Source: an uncultured Alphaproteobacteria bacterium (GTDB lineage: Bacteria > Pseudomonadota > Alphaproteobacteria > RF32 > CAG-239). Taken from it: 64,000 nt of DNA. A program made the translations under genes and the position numbers. The DNA lies in assembly GCA_944391485.1 (NCBI GenBank), contig CALXTQ010000006.1, positions 1 to 64,000 on the forward strand, read 5' to 3'. Shown here piece by piece: positions 1-7,668 of this stretch. The notes under the pieces are model-generated. The model was not told where the DNA came from and did not search any database. It saw only the letters and a list, made by a program, of their open reading frames with translations. Within the stretch, counting starts at the first letter, position 1; every line of letters starts with the position of its first letter.

Positions 1-108
1 CAACTTAAACGCTTTGGCCTCTCCAATATTGACGACGGTCACAGAGTCTCCTTCGATACCTTCTCCGATCGCGGTAGAACCGCAGCCCAGATCTTGGTGA
101 TCTTTTAA
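1..108 (+). CDS. Cold-shock protein, C-terminal fragment (cut by window edge)
   Basis: The first 35 codons run in frame to a TAA at 106-108 and read like the end of a CspA-family OB-fold domain: a stretch with DDGHRVSFDTFSDRGRTAA and a final hydrophobic strand. It parallels the C-terminal half of the complete cold-shock protein at 593-796 (KDGQKVSYEIYMDRGRIAAG). The protein presumably binds single-stranded RNA or DNA and melts RNA structure. The start lies outside the window. Tandem csp copies are common in Proteobacteria. Its final residues (QILVIF) differ from the second copy, so this is not a recent duplication. Confidence 0.75.
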   Translation, partial: QLKRFGLSNIDDGHRVSFDTFSDRGRTAAQILVIF

Positions 109-592
109 TCTCGTTAATTATTGGGTAGATAATGTCTGTTCTGTAAAATACGATCTGTGGGATGTTGAGTGAGAAAACAATTTTGGTATTGAATTTAAGA
201 AATATTGTTTAAAGACAGAAGTGATGAAGAGAATAATTTGGTTTTGGAAAATGCGAATCGATTCACAACCAATGATTGTGTAATATCTGTTATAACATTT
301 TATGATATTTATTGTTAAAACAATGTGTTAATAAAAACGAAAAAAAACTATATCTGGTACGAAAAAAATTATTTGTTATGTTTTTGTTGTATATCAGTAG
401 GTTGTTTTATGATTTAGGTATATATTCTTAGTGTGTCATCTACAACTATTAAATATAATTGTTGACTATTTTTAAGATAGTTATACCTTTTATTTCATCT
501 TAAAGATGCCTTCATGATTTCGGTATTTTTCCATTCATATCTTTAAGTTAATTATAAAATTAACGTGATAATCTTAAATCGAGGAGGATGTA
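109..592 (+). promoter_or_regulatory. Long AT-rich leader/intergenic region before csp
   Basis: These 484 bases hold no convincing gene. They are far more AT-rich than the flanking genes and contain several short dyads, such as ATTGTT-AA-AACAAT near 311 and ACTAT-N7-ATAGT around 466-482. A TTGACT hexamer sits at 462-467, but I could not pair it with a well-spaced -10 box. Cold-shock genes often have long structured 5' UTRs that act as thermosensors, so part of this may be a regulatory leader for the csp at 593. That is inference; no defined cold box was recognised. Confidence 0.35.
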
Positions 593-796
593 ATGTCTCT
601 AGGATATATAAAATGGTTTGATAGTAAAAAAGGGTATGGATTTATTGAGCCGGAAGATGGAGGTAAAGATGTTTTTGCCCATGTTACTCAGTTTAATAAT
701 ATGGAAGCAAGATTTTTGAAAGACGGTCAAAAAGTTTCTTATGAAATTTATATGGACAGAGGACGCATTGCTGCCGGAAATATAACCCTTTTGTAG
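593..796 (+). CDS. Cold-shock protein, CspA family
   Basis: A 67-residue single-domain cold-shock protein, the usual family length. The RNP1-type motif KKGYGFIEPE and the RNP2-type motif DVFAHV are both visible, and they provide the aromatic face that binds single-stranded nucleic acid. It likely acts as a cytoplasmic RNA chaperone. The ATG at 593 follows a very strong ribosome site, GAGGAGG at 581-587. Upstream are a long AT-rich leader and the tail of another csp; downstream is a hairpin terminator. It is probably a monocistronic gene with post-transcriptional control. Confidence 0.93.
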   Translation: MSLGYIKWFDSKKGYGFIEPEDGGKDVFAHVTQFNNMEARFLKDGQKVSYEIYMDRGRIAAGNITLL

Positions 797-818
797 TGTT
801 TCGGCTGGACTGAGAGAC

Positions 819-848
819 AAAGGCGCAATACACATGTATTGCGCCTTT
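819..848 (+). terminator. Hairpin terminator after csp
   Basis: Perfect inverted repeat AAAGGCGCAATACA / TGTATTGCGCCTTT with a 2-base centre, starting 22 bases after the csp stop. The following tail is only moderately T-rich, so termination may be partial. Confidence 0.7.
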
Positions 849-1166
849 GCTGTATTTATTGCATTTCTTATAAAAAACTGAGTTTGTCCGGGGTGGAAGG
901 CACAGATGTCATCAGACACCGCGTTATGCCGACAGGATTCGGGCCGTTGGCTTTGCCGCTGTTGCAGAATCTTCCGTTTTATCGGGGATATTTATTGTAT
1001 CGTGGAAAACAGCCGATGAACGGCAGGAATACGTTTGTTACAAAAAAGACGCGGATTGCGGAGGTCTGTGGGTATATTAAAGCTAAAAAATATTATCGGC
1101 GGGGGAATGAAATTATTGTATTGATATTTATATTATTTTCGAAGTTAACTGACAGGAGGGAAAAAT
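849..1166. other. Intergenic region without recognised gene
   Basis: About 320 bases between the csp terminator and the small membrane peptide. One long open frame crosses it, but its composition is unlike a protein, it has no ribosome site, and it overlaps the terminator and the better-supported small gene at 1167. I see no other feature here. Confidence 0.4.
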
Positions 1167-1235
1167 ATGAAATTATGGCATTGGCTTGTTATCTTGGTTT
1201 TTGTTTTTGCGGTTGTATTTTCTTTGTTTTTTTAG
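1167..1235 (+). CDS. Tiny single-pass membrane peptide (22 aa), hypothetical
   Basis: A 22-codon frame beginning MKLWHWLVIL and continuing as an almost unbroken hydrophobic segment to a TAG at 1233-1235. A strong Shine-Dalgarno AGGAGG sits at 1154-1159, seven bases before the ATG, which is the main reason to call it. The peptide would be a single transmembrane helix with a short basic/aromatic N-terminus, like the small membrane proteins that modulate larger complexes or act as type I toxins. No homologue was recognised. It lies about 80 bases upstream of tRNA-fMet and ends before that gene's promoter. Function unknown. Confidence 0.5.
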   Translation: MKLWHWLVILVFVFAVVFSLFF

Positions 1236-1259
1236 AAGAAATTTTTTGAAGTTTTATAC

Positions 1260-1288
1260 TTGACAAGGAATGAAAAAAAGCGTATTTA
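1260..1288 (+). promoter_or_regulatory. Sigma70-type promoter of tRNA-fMet
   Basis: A TTGACA -35 at 1260-1265 and a TATTTA -10 at 1283-1288 with the ideal 17-base spacing. Transcription would start near 1295, just before a small hairpin (CTGTCT / AGACAG, about 1293-1310) that precedes the mature tRNA and could be part of the processed leader. Confidence 0.7.
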
Positions 1289-1315
1289 TGCACTGTCTTG
1301 CGAGAGACAGTTTAT

Positions 1316-1392
<77 letters not shown>

Positions 1393-1397
1393 CTCGG

Positions 1398-1443
1398 AAA
1401 GGCTTGGAAATGCTAGGTTTTAGCAATTTTCCAAGCCTTTTTT
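1398..1443 (+). terminator. Rho-independent terminator of tRNA-fMet
   Basis: The stem AAAGGCTTGGAAA pairs with TTTTCCAAGCCTTT around a loop of about 16 bases and is followed by a T run. It begins six bases after the tRNA CCA end. Confidence 0.88.
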
Positions 1444-1634
1444 ATTTGCCCGTATTAGCTCGAAAATCGGCTATTTTTTCCCGTTTTTTTGATACATTCC
1501 CGTTTTATTGTTACCTATTTGTTACCTGAAGCAAAAAGTATATTCTGATTTTGTTTGTTTATTTTGATACTTTTAATGTGCGTAAACGTGCGGCTATTTT
1601 TTTATTTTTAGCGATGTGTCATCCAGTTTTTTAG

Positions 1635-4600
1635 TTAGAAGGTTACGCGGAGGCCGGTATTGAACTGGTATGACGTGTAGGCTTTTCCGGCTTCCAGGGT
1701 CAGAGCGCCGTACCAATAAGCATCTTCGGAAAGATTGGCATTGAAGCCGAGAGATGTTTCAAACCCAAGGCCGCTGAGATCAGAAGTTGTCAGGTTTACG
1801 TCGGCAAATTTTATTTTTGTTTTGCCGAGCCATTCGTTATACAATCCCAGTTCAACGAAGAGTTTCCATTGTGAATTTGTTCCGTTGGGCAGATATGATG
1901 TTTGCACATTAAAGCGCGTTACGAGAGAATGTGTCGAATCAATAAACCCCTTATCGCCGGTTTTGGTTGTAAAATCTTTGGAGTTACCCCGTATGTAACG
2001 CAGCTCCAGTTTGGGTTCGACAGAAATCCGCGACTGGCCGCTGTTTACGAAAGCTGGCGCTTCCGTTTCAAACAGTCGTCCAGTTTCGGCGCTGAATGTC
2101 CAGAAGTTTCGTTTAACGTCATAGCCGTTTAAATCGTCGTTACTGCGAATATTGTTGAGGTCGGTCTGAACCCAATAATGACGGGCAGTTAAGTCTACAA
2201 ACCATTTTGTGTCGTTGTGGAGCCAGGTTGCGTAAAGACCGGCTACGGGGGTCTGGGTATGTCCCTTGGCATCGGAGGCATTTGTCTGCAGAACACGGAT
2301 ATTGTCCGAAGACAAGTAACCTCCCATGGCGCCCAGATATGTTCTGCCGCCAAGCATGTCAGCCATCATGTCGAAACCGCCCTCCATGCCCAAGATGTCC
2401 ATTCGGGCGCCGATTTTCTCATGAATACGTAGATGTTTCCATAGCCGCGGATCCAGACCCCCGCAGGCGTATTCGGATTGCTGTTGCGCAGGTCTCCCAT
2501 GCGTTTGCGTAGTTCGTTCAATCCGGCGTTAACGATTGACAGGTGCAGAGCCGGAATGCCTTCGACTGATTTTGCGGTTTTGGTTAAATTTCCCTCAGTT
2601 TTCAGATACCAGTTTGCGTCCTGCTCATGAACAAGATCATATTAGTTTATCGCCGGATAGTTTGAATTCCGCATCGCCGGCGGCACCGCTTGTTTCAACG
2701 ACTTCTATTTTGTTTTTTGTGGGATTGGTACCGATAGCGTCAATGTCAAGAGTGATATCTCCCGCCGCGCTTCCCGTTATTTTCAACAAATCGGAAACAG
2801 TTCCGTCCGTTTGCAGGGCCACAACGGCAGATCCGTCGGAAATTAAGTCTGCAACAGTCAGCGTATTGGGCACAAAAGCGCCATTTCGGCGTAAATCCAG
2901 TCTGCCTCCGTTTTTTAAATGTAGGTTGTTTACCTGTGCCGTTTTGTTGAAATGCAGGATAGAACCATCGGTAACGGTATTGGTGCCGCTGAAAAAGTTG
3001 TCCGCAAAGACATGAGTTGTGCCTGCCGACTGTGAAAAATCGCCCGTGAAAAAAGTGTTGTCGGCAGTTTCTTCAAAAATGAGGGTATTGGCGCCGGTTT
3101 TGTAGATTTTTCCTTTGCCGGAAAAGCCACTGTCCATGGATAAGGCATTGGTGTTTCCTTCAATATCTATGCGCACGTTTTTGTTCGGATCAAGGTATAT
3201 GTCAGCGCCGCCGGCATTATCAGACTGATTGCCGCGAAACGAAATATTACCGTCGCTTGTGTCCAGCAGGATGTTTCCCTGAGTGTAAACGGCGCCGCCG
3301 GCGGCCGCTTTGTTATCGATAAATGAGGTGCCTCCGGCAATGGTCAGAAAACCAGAGTTCATGATTCCGCCGCCTTTTAAAGCCCTGTTTTCGGAAAAAA
3401 CTGTATTTTCAAGAACCGTATTTCCCATAATCCGTAAAGCGCCGCCGTTGCCGTTATCTGCATGGTTTTTGAAAAAAGAAGCACCGTCGATATTTAATTT
3501 TGAATTGGATATAGCATTAATGGCGCCGCCGTTTGTTTTAGCCGAGTTGTCGGAAAATTCGGCATTTCCTTTGATGGTCAGTTCCGAATTTGTATAAATG
3601 GCGCCGCCATCTCCGGCCAGAGACTGATTTTGTACGAATATGGTGCCGTCAATGGTCAGATTTCCATCACTTTGATCAATGGCGCCGCCATCGCGGATTA
3701 AGGCGGAATTTTTTGTGAAATTGCCGCCGGTAATTAAGGTCTCTGCGCTGGACTGTCTGAGTTTTATGGCGCCGCCTTCAGTTGAACGGTTGTTTTCAAA
3801 GCGGGAGTTGTTAATAGTTAGTTTGCCAACGGCGTTGATTGCTCCGCCAAAATCAGAAGTGCCTTGAGAATTTATGGAAGTTTCGTTGTTGAAAAAATTA
3901 CTATCGGAGATACTCAAATTTCCATTATTACCTCCGACATGTATCGCGCCGCCTTCTGAAGCTTTATTTCCGTTAAAGGTTGTCCGGATTATTTCTGTTT
4001 TTCCGGTTGTTATTATTGCACCGCCGTTGTAGATACCGTGGTTTTTTTCAAAAACGGAATCAGTAACGGATAAGATACCGGTATTGTTTATTGCGCCACC
4101 GGAACTTGTTGCCGTGTTTCCGGAGAAAGAAGAGTTGCTGATATTCAGCGTCTTGGAAGTTCCTCCGTGGTATATGGCTCCGCCGTAATCGGCTTTATTA
4201 TTCGTGAATGAACTGCCGTTTTGGATGGTTAAGTTGCCGATGTTAAGGACACTTCCTCCAAAACCGGAGCCTTTTCTCTGGTCAAAGACAACCGAATTGA
4301 CAATTAAGTTCTGAGCATTGCCTAATCCCATTTCTCCGTTGGTAACCGCGGGGGAATTTCCGGCAGAAAAAGTCATATTGTTAAGTTCGGAATTAATGCT
4401 AGTACCGGAGAAATTGATGTACCCCGAAACTGCGGCTGTTGAATCGCCGGTTATGGAGGTGCTCTTTTTTATGGTTCCGCTTTCTGTTGATGAGCCGGAA
4501 ATCACAATTTTGTAGGTATCATTGTCGGGATTGCTGTTTGCGGCTCTGATGGCGTCTGACAGAGAACCGGAAACGGGAACTTCATAATCGGCGTCCGTAT

Positions 4601-4667
4601 CTACCGCAAAAGCAGCGTGAGAACCGAAAACTATGGCTAATGTGGAAAAAACGATAACAATACGCAC
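1635..4667 (-). pseudogene. Autotransporter with Pmp-like repeats, broken by two frameshifts
   Basis: Three minus-strand segments in different frames together make one autotransporter adhesin. Segment 1 (4667 to 2637) has a signal peptide ending AAFA and a right-handed beta-helix passenger. That passenger has nine exact GGAI motifs, several variants (GGAL, GGGI, GGAV) and about twelve preceding FxxN motifs, the pattern of chlamydial polymorphic membrane proteins. It stops at a TGA at 2637-2639. Segment 2 (about 2636 to 2440) continues in a +1 frame without stops and carries the linker (YDLVHEQDANWYL, GVWIRGYG). Segment 3 (from about 2435) is the beta-barrel, which ends GLRVTF with the terminal Phe needed for BAM insertion. 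The second shift maps to a short T run at 2436-2438, consistent with a one-base loss. At the first break the usual linker residues are missing as well, suggesting a small deletion. As read, the barrel cannot be fused to the passenger. It is either a true pseudogene or carries two sequence errors. Confidence 0.85.
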
Positions 4668-4715
4668 AATATCCTCTCCGAAAAAATTAGTTTTTCTGTT
4701 TATGAGGAATATGGT

Positions 4716-4736
4716 GTTGTATTTTAATAATACAAC
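4716..4736. repeat. Inverted repeat between autotransporter and lipoprotein
   Basis: GTTGTATT and AATACAAC flank a 5-base centre. It lies about 50 bases upstream of the autotransporter start and 40 bases downstream of the lipoprotein stop. It could be a weak terminator for the lipoprotein or an operator for the autotransporter. No T run of useful length follows on the minus strand. Confidence 0.4.
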
Positions 4737-4775
4737 GGGAGCAAAGAAATGGGCGGACGATAAATAAGCGGGAAG

Positions 4776-5120
4776 TTACTGGTTATGCCGGCGAAAAGTA
4801 AATGTCTCAGTTCCTTTTTCCAGAATTAAATTCCTGTTGGTTATTTTTTTGATCATGTAAGTTTCTGTGAAAGGAATAGTTTGATGATTGCCGATACTGT
4901 CGCCGGACAGAATAAGAAGATTATCTTTTCTTTCCCAGCTCCGGTACTGCAGAGTTGCCATGTTTATGGAGACGGCTTTGCCTCCCGGCTGCAGGGAAAA
5001 GCCCTGGTATAAAGACGGCATGCCGGGAACGGGTTCCGTCCAGGAGCCCTCAATTCCGTCGAATGAACAAGCGGAAAACAGCAGGATGGCGGAGAATATT
5101 CCCAGATATTTTTTCAGCAT
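4776..5120 (-). CDS. Lipocalin-like lipoprotein
   Basis: A 114-residue protein with a lipoprotein signal (MLKKYLGIFSAILLFSACS, lipobox FSAC, acylated Cys18). The mature part has the small lipocalin-like pattern seen in many gut bacterial lipoproteins: IEGSWTEPVPG at the start, then GFSLQPGGKA, ATLQYRSW, LILSGDSIGN and TYMIKKIT, alternating strands of a short beta-barrel. It is likely anchored in the outer or inner membrane facing the periplasm. Ligand unknown. It is transcribed alone in the same direction as the autotransporter, with about 240 non-coding bases upstream. Confidence 0.7.
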   Translation of the reverse strand: MLKKYLGIFSAILLFSACSFDGIEGSWTEPVPGMPSLYQGFSLQPGGKAVSINMATLQYRSWERKDNLLILSGDSIGNHQTIPFTETYMIKKITNRNLILEKGTETFTFRRHNQ

Positions 5121-5359
5121 GACAAGCCTCCTTTACGGTTTTGCATAAACAGCGGCTGAATGGATTGCGGAAAAGTCCAGATAACTGAAAAATCTTAACA
5201 TCGGTTTTTCTGTTTGCCAAGGGACAATGTTCTGATTTGTGTGTCTCTCTGCTAAAAGCATGAAACCGGCGGGACTGATGTGACGGAAAGTTGGTCTTTC
5301 AGAGGAAATTGAACAAAAGTATACCGCTTTTGTGTCTGACCGCGCGGCACAGGTATTTT

Positions 5360-5722
5360 TCAAATAATGTCCGTTTGACGGATTATAATATGTTTGAACC
5401 ATTTTTCCTGAAAATTGGTTAATTTTTCTATTTCCGCGGTTGTAAAGTCTGTATTCTCGGGCGCAACAATCAACTTGTCGTCATCGTCGTCCGTTCTGCG
5501 GATGACCGCAATACATTTTCCGGTAAAGGTTTCTACAGGCGCATCGATTCCCAAAACGTAAGCGTCCAGCTCTTCGCCGTCCCCGGAAAGAGTTTGGGGA
5601 ATATAACCGTAGTTGAGAAGATATCTGAACCTGTGTCCGGGGTGCAGGGAATTAAGAGGCCGGTCAATAATAACCGTTACGTTTTTTCCGATATAATTCA
5701 GAGCGTTTGTTTTCATGTGCAT
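5360..5722 (-). CDS. Short inorganic pyrophosphatase-family protein
   Basis: A 120-residue relative of soluble family I inorganic pyrophosphatase, shorter than the 175-residue enzyme. It has DRPLNSLHPGH, NYGYIPQTLSGDGEELDAYV and a C-terminal half with RRTDDDDDKLIVAPEN. The metal-binding signature D-G-E-E-L-D at residues 48-53 matches the family pattern except that the third acidic residue is Glu. Short forms like this are found in Firmicutes and gut bacteria and are presumed to hydrolyse pyrophosphate or a related phosphoanhydride. No good ribosome site precedes the ATG. A second ATG two codons on (5716) is equally possible. The start abuts the terminator of the upstream gene. Confidence 0.75.
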   Translation of the reverse strand: MHMKTNALNYIGKNVTVIIDRPLNSLHPGHRFRYLLNYGYIPQTLSGDGEELDAYVLGIDAPVETFTGKCIAVIRRTDDDDDKLIVAPENTDFTTAEIEKLTNFQEKWFKHIIIRQTDII

Positions 5723-5730
5723 ATAGATAA

Positions 5731-5760
5731 AAAACAGCGCCGTTTTTGTACGGCGCTGTC
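5731..5760 (-). terminator. Rho-independent terminator (minus strand)
   Basis: ACAGCGCCG / CGGCGCTGT stem with an 8-base loop, followed on the minus strand by six T residues. It ends transcription of the lipoprotein at 5771-6457, just before the pyrophosphatase start. Confidence 0.88.
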
Positions 5761-5770
5761 AAACGGGTTT

Positions 5771-6457
5771 TTATTTGACCTCTGCAGGATCCATTTCTAT
5801 TTCAGAAACAGTCTGACTTTCCGGAATAATTAAGGTTTCCTGAGCCGGAACAGTCTGTGTTTCGACAATAGGTTCGGCCGGAGTCGTTGTTACCTGACAA
5901 TTTGTGCAGGGAAGCTGGCCGTTGTAAGGTTCTTTTTCATAAGATACTTCCTGCGTTGTTTTCGGTTCAAAAACAGTTTTGGTCGTTACTTTCTTATACA
6001 GAACTTCAACAGGCTGTCTGGTCGTTTTGACAATCGGCTGACAGCCGGTATTGCCGGCGGTGGTGCAGGGCGCTGCCTGCTGAACAACGGGCACCTGTTG
6101 AATGACAGGAATCTGCTGGACTACCGGCTGGATTACCCGTACCGGCTGAACAACGCGGACGGGAGCCGGCTGCTCAATAACTGCCGGCGCCGGTTTTTCC
6201 TTGAAAATTGTGGCGGAGCAGTGTTCTCCGGTGCCTACCTTGGGCACAGGCTGCTGATTATATACGACCTGCTGCTGCGGTTGTTCGTAGCTGCTTCTAA
6301 CGACATATCTGCGGGGAGCGCGGTAACAAACGCCGTTGTAGTAATTGCAGCCCTGATCATCATAACCGCGGTATACATAAATCGGCTCATTCTGCGAGCG
6401 GTTTTGGGAGCATGCTGCGGTCAAAAGAGCAGCAAGTAAAAATAAAGCTTTTTTCAT
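5771..6457 (-). CDS. Pro/Gln/Val-rich lipoprotein, hypothetical
   Basis: A 228-residue protein with a lipoprotein signal (MKKALFLLAALLTAACSQ, lipobox TAAC). The mature chain is low complexity: a Tyr/Arg segment (YVYRGYDDQGCNYYNGVCYR), a central run of PVRVVQPV and IPVIQQVPVVQQ repeats, and a Thr/Glu-rich tail. Several Cys pairs suggest disulfides in the periplasm. The extended repeats resemble periplasm-spanning or wall-contacting linkers, but no family was recognised. It is monocistronic, with an AT-rich upstream region of 120 bases and a strong terminator behind it. Confidence 0.65.
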   Translation of the reverse strand: MKKALFLLAALLTAACSQNRSQNEPIYVYRGYDDQGCNYYNGVCYRAPRRYVVRSSYEQPQQQVVYNQQPVPKVGTGEHCSATIFKEKPAPAVIEQPAPVRVVQPVRVIQPVVQQIPVIQQVPVVQQAAPCTTAGNTGCQPIVKTTRQPVEVLYKKVTTKTVFEPKTTQEVSYEKEPYNGQLPCTNCQVTTTPAEPIVETQTVPAQETLIIPESQTVSEIEMDPAEVK

Positions 6458-6577
6458 TTTTTCTCACTCTTAAGTTGTGGCTAATAAAGTATTTTCTTAT
6501 GATTTTGACTACAATATAACTATTTTTTACAATTTGTCAATTTTTTGTTAATAAAAAATTTATCTTTTGTTAAAATA

Positions 6578-7204
6578 TTATGAAAAATCAATGACATTTG
6601 TTGTTTTGACATTTTCCGGAAACGGTGATGCCATTCCAAATGGAACGACTCCGACGAAATTTATGTGATTGGCTTGCGCGGCTCTGTAATCAGTGAGTGC
6701 ATCGCCGTAAAAGATAACTTTTTCGCTGTCAAAAGCGTATTTTCTCATCAGGTTTCTGATATGGTTTTCTTTTGTCTGCGGCGATCCCAGAATATCAGCA
6801 AAATAGTGCCGGATTCTGCGGCGGCCGGCCAGTCTGCGAATTTCATCCGCCGGAGAACCTGTAACGACGAAAGCCGGTATATTCAGTTTATTTAATTTTT
6901 TCAGGGTATTCAGACAACCGGGGATGAAAGGCGTTTTCAGCAGTTTCTGAAAAATCAGGGCGGCGTACTGCCGGTCAAACTGCCGTAATTCGTCTTCCGA
7001 AACATTTCGCTTAAAAAACAGGCTGACGTAATGGCGGTACTTTTCAAAGCGCGAAATACCGCCGTTTTGCCGCTGGTATTGCGTTATGATGCCGGCAGCC
7101 TCTTCTCCCAGAGCGGCAAAAATGTCAATAAAAGCCTGTGTCTTTACGTCGTTGGAGGCGGTAACGACACCGTCCCAGTCAAAGATGACCGCCTGATACT
7201 GCAT
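6578..7204 (-). CDS. HAD-superfamily phosphatase
   Basis: A 208-residue HAD hydrolase of the phosphoglycolate phosphatase / beta-phosphoglucomutase type. Motif I is DWDGVV (nucleophile Asp9, general acid Asp11), followed by a helical cap. Motif II is VVTGSP, motif III uses a Lys in SPQTKENH, and motif IV is FYGDALTDYRAA. It should hydrolyse a small phosphorylated metabolite in the cytosol; the substrate cannot be read from sequence. It stands alone, convergent with tRNA-Pro on neither side. Confidence 0.85.
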   Translation of the reverse strand: MQYQAVIFDWDGVVTASNDVKTQAFIDIFAALGEEAAGIITQYQRQNGGISRFEKYRHYVSLFFKRNVSEDELRQFDRQYAALIFQKLLKTPFIPGCLNTLKKLNKLNIPAFVVTGSPADEIRRLAGRRRIRHYFADILGSPQTKENHIRNLMRKYAFDSEKVIFYGDALTDYRAAQANHINFVGVVPFGMASPFPENVKTTNVIDFS

Positions 7205-7346
7205 GTTTTTCTCCTTGGATAAGGATAGTCTTTTATTGTTAATATTTTATAAAATCCCGAAAAATAATGCGGAAAAAGGCCTTGTGAAAAATATTTAAAA
7301 AAAAGCTTGTTTTATTTATTTTTTATGGTAATTATAGGCGAGTTGA

Positions 7347-7423
7347 CGGAGTGTAGTTCAGCCTGGTAGAACGCTACGTTCGGGACGTAGAGGTCGCTGG
7401 TTCAAGTCCAGTCACTCCGACCA
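7347..7423 (+). tRNA. tRNA-Pro (CGG)
   Basis: A 77-base cloverleaf with acceptor stem CGGAGTG/CACTCCG, anticodon loop TTCGGGA giving anticodon CGG, a TTCAAGT T-loop and encoded CCA. It decodes CCG. An AT-rich region with TTGTTT at 7308-7313 and ATTATA at 7331-7336 (17 bases apart) may be its promoter, but that match is weak. Confidence 0.96.
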
Positions 7424-7431
7424 GTAAAAGG

Positions 7432-7457
7432 ACACCCCTTGCGGGGTGTTTTTTTTA
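7432..7457 (+). terminator. Rho-independent terminator of tRNA-Pro
   Basis: ACACCCC / GGGGTGT stem with a 4-base loop and a run of eight T residues, nine bases after the tRNA. Confidence 0.93.
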
Positions 7458-7668
7458 TGGATTAGAATTTAAAGATCATTTGTACCGGCGATCCCGGGGA
7501 TTAATAACCTTTTATATGAGAAGCGACATTCTGTCAGGCTTAGGAAAAGACGTGAACCGGCAAAAAAGCCGGTGTATTTTGCTGTGAAAAGTTTTTATGA
7601 CGGAACCTATTGAAAAATTTTTTATTTTTCAATGAATTTTCTGCGGGCAAAAGGTACGGAAAGCATAT

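Noticed and set aside
839..1249. 136-residue plus-strand frame after the csp gene
   Set aside because: It begins inside the terminator hairpin, has no ribosome site, and overlaps the better-supported 22-residue peptide in another frame.
1393..1634. Phage or island attachment site next to tRNA-fMet
   Set aside because: The region is AT-rich and follows a tRNA 3' end, but no integrase, direct repeat of the tRNA end, or element boundary was found.
5133..5402. 89-residue minus-strand frame between the lipoprotein and the pyrophosphatase
   Set aside because: It overlaps the end of the clear pyrophosphatase gene and has no recognisable protein features or ribosome site.
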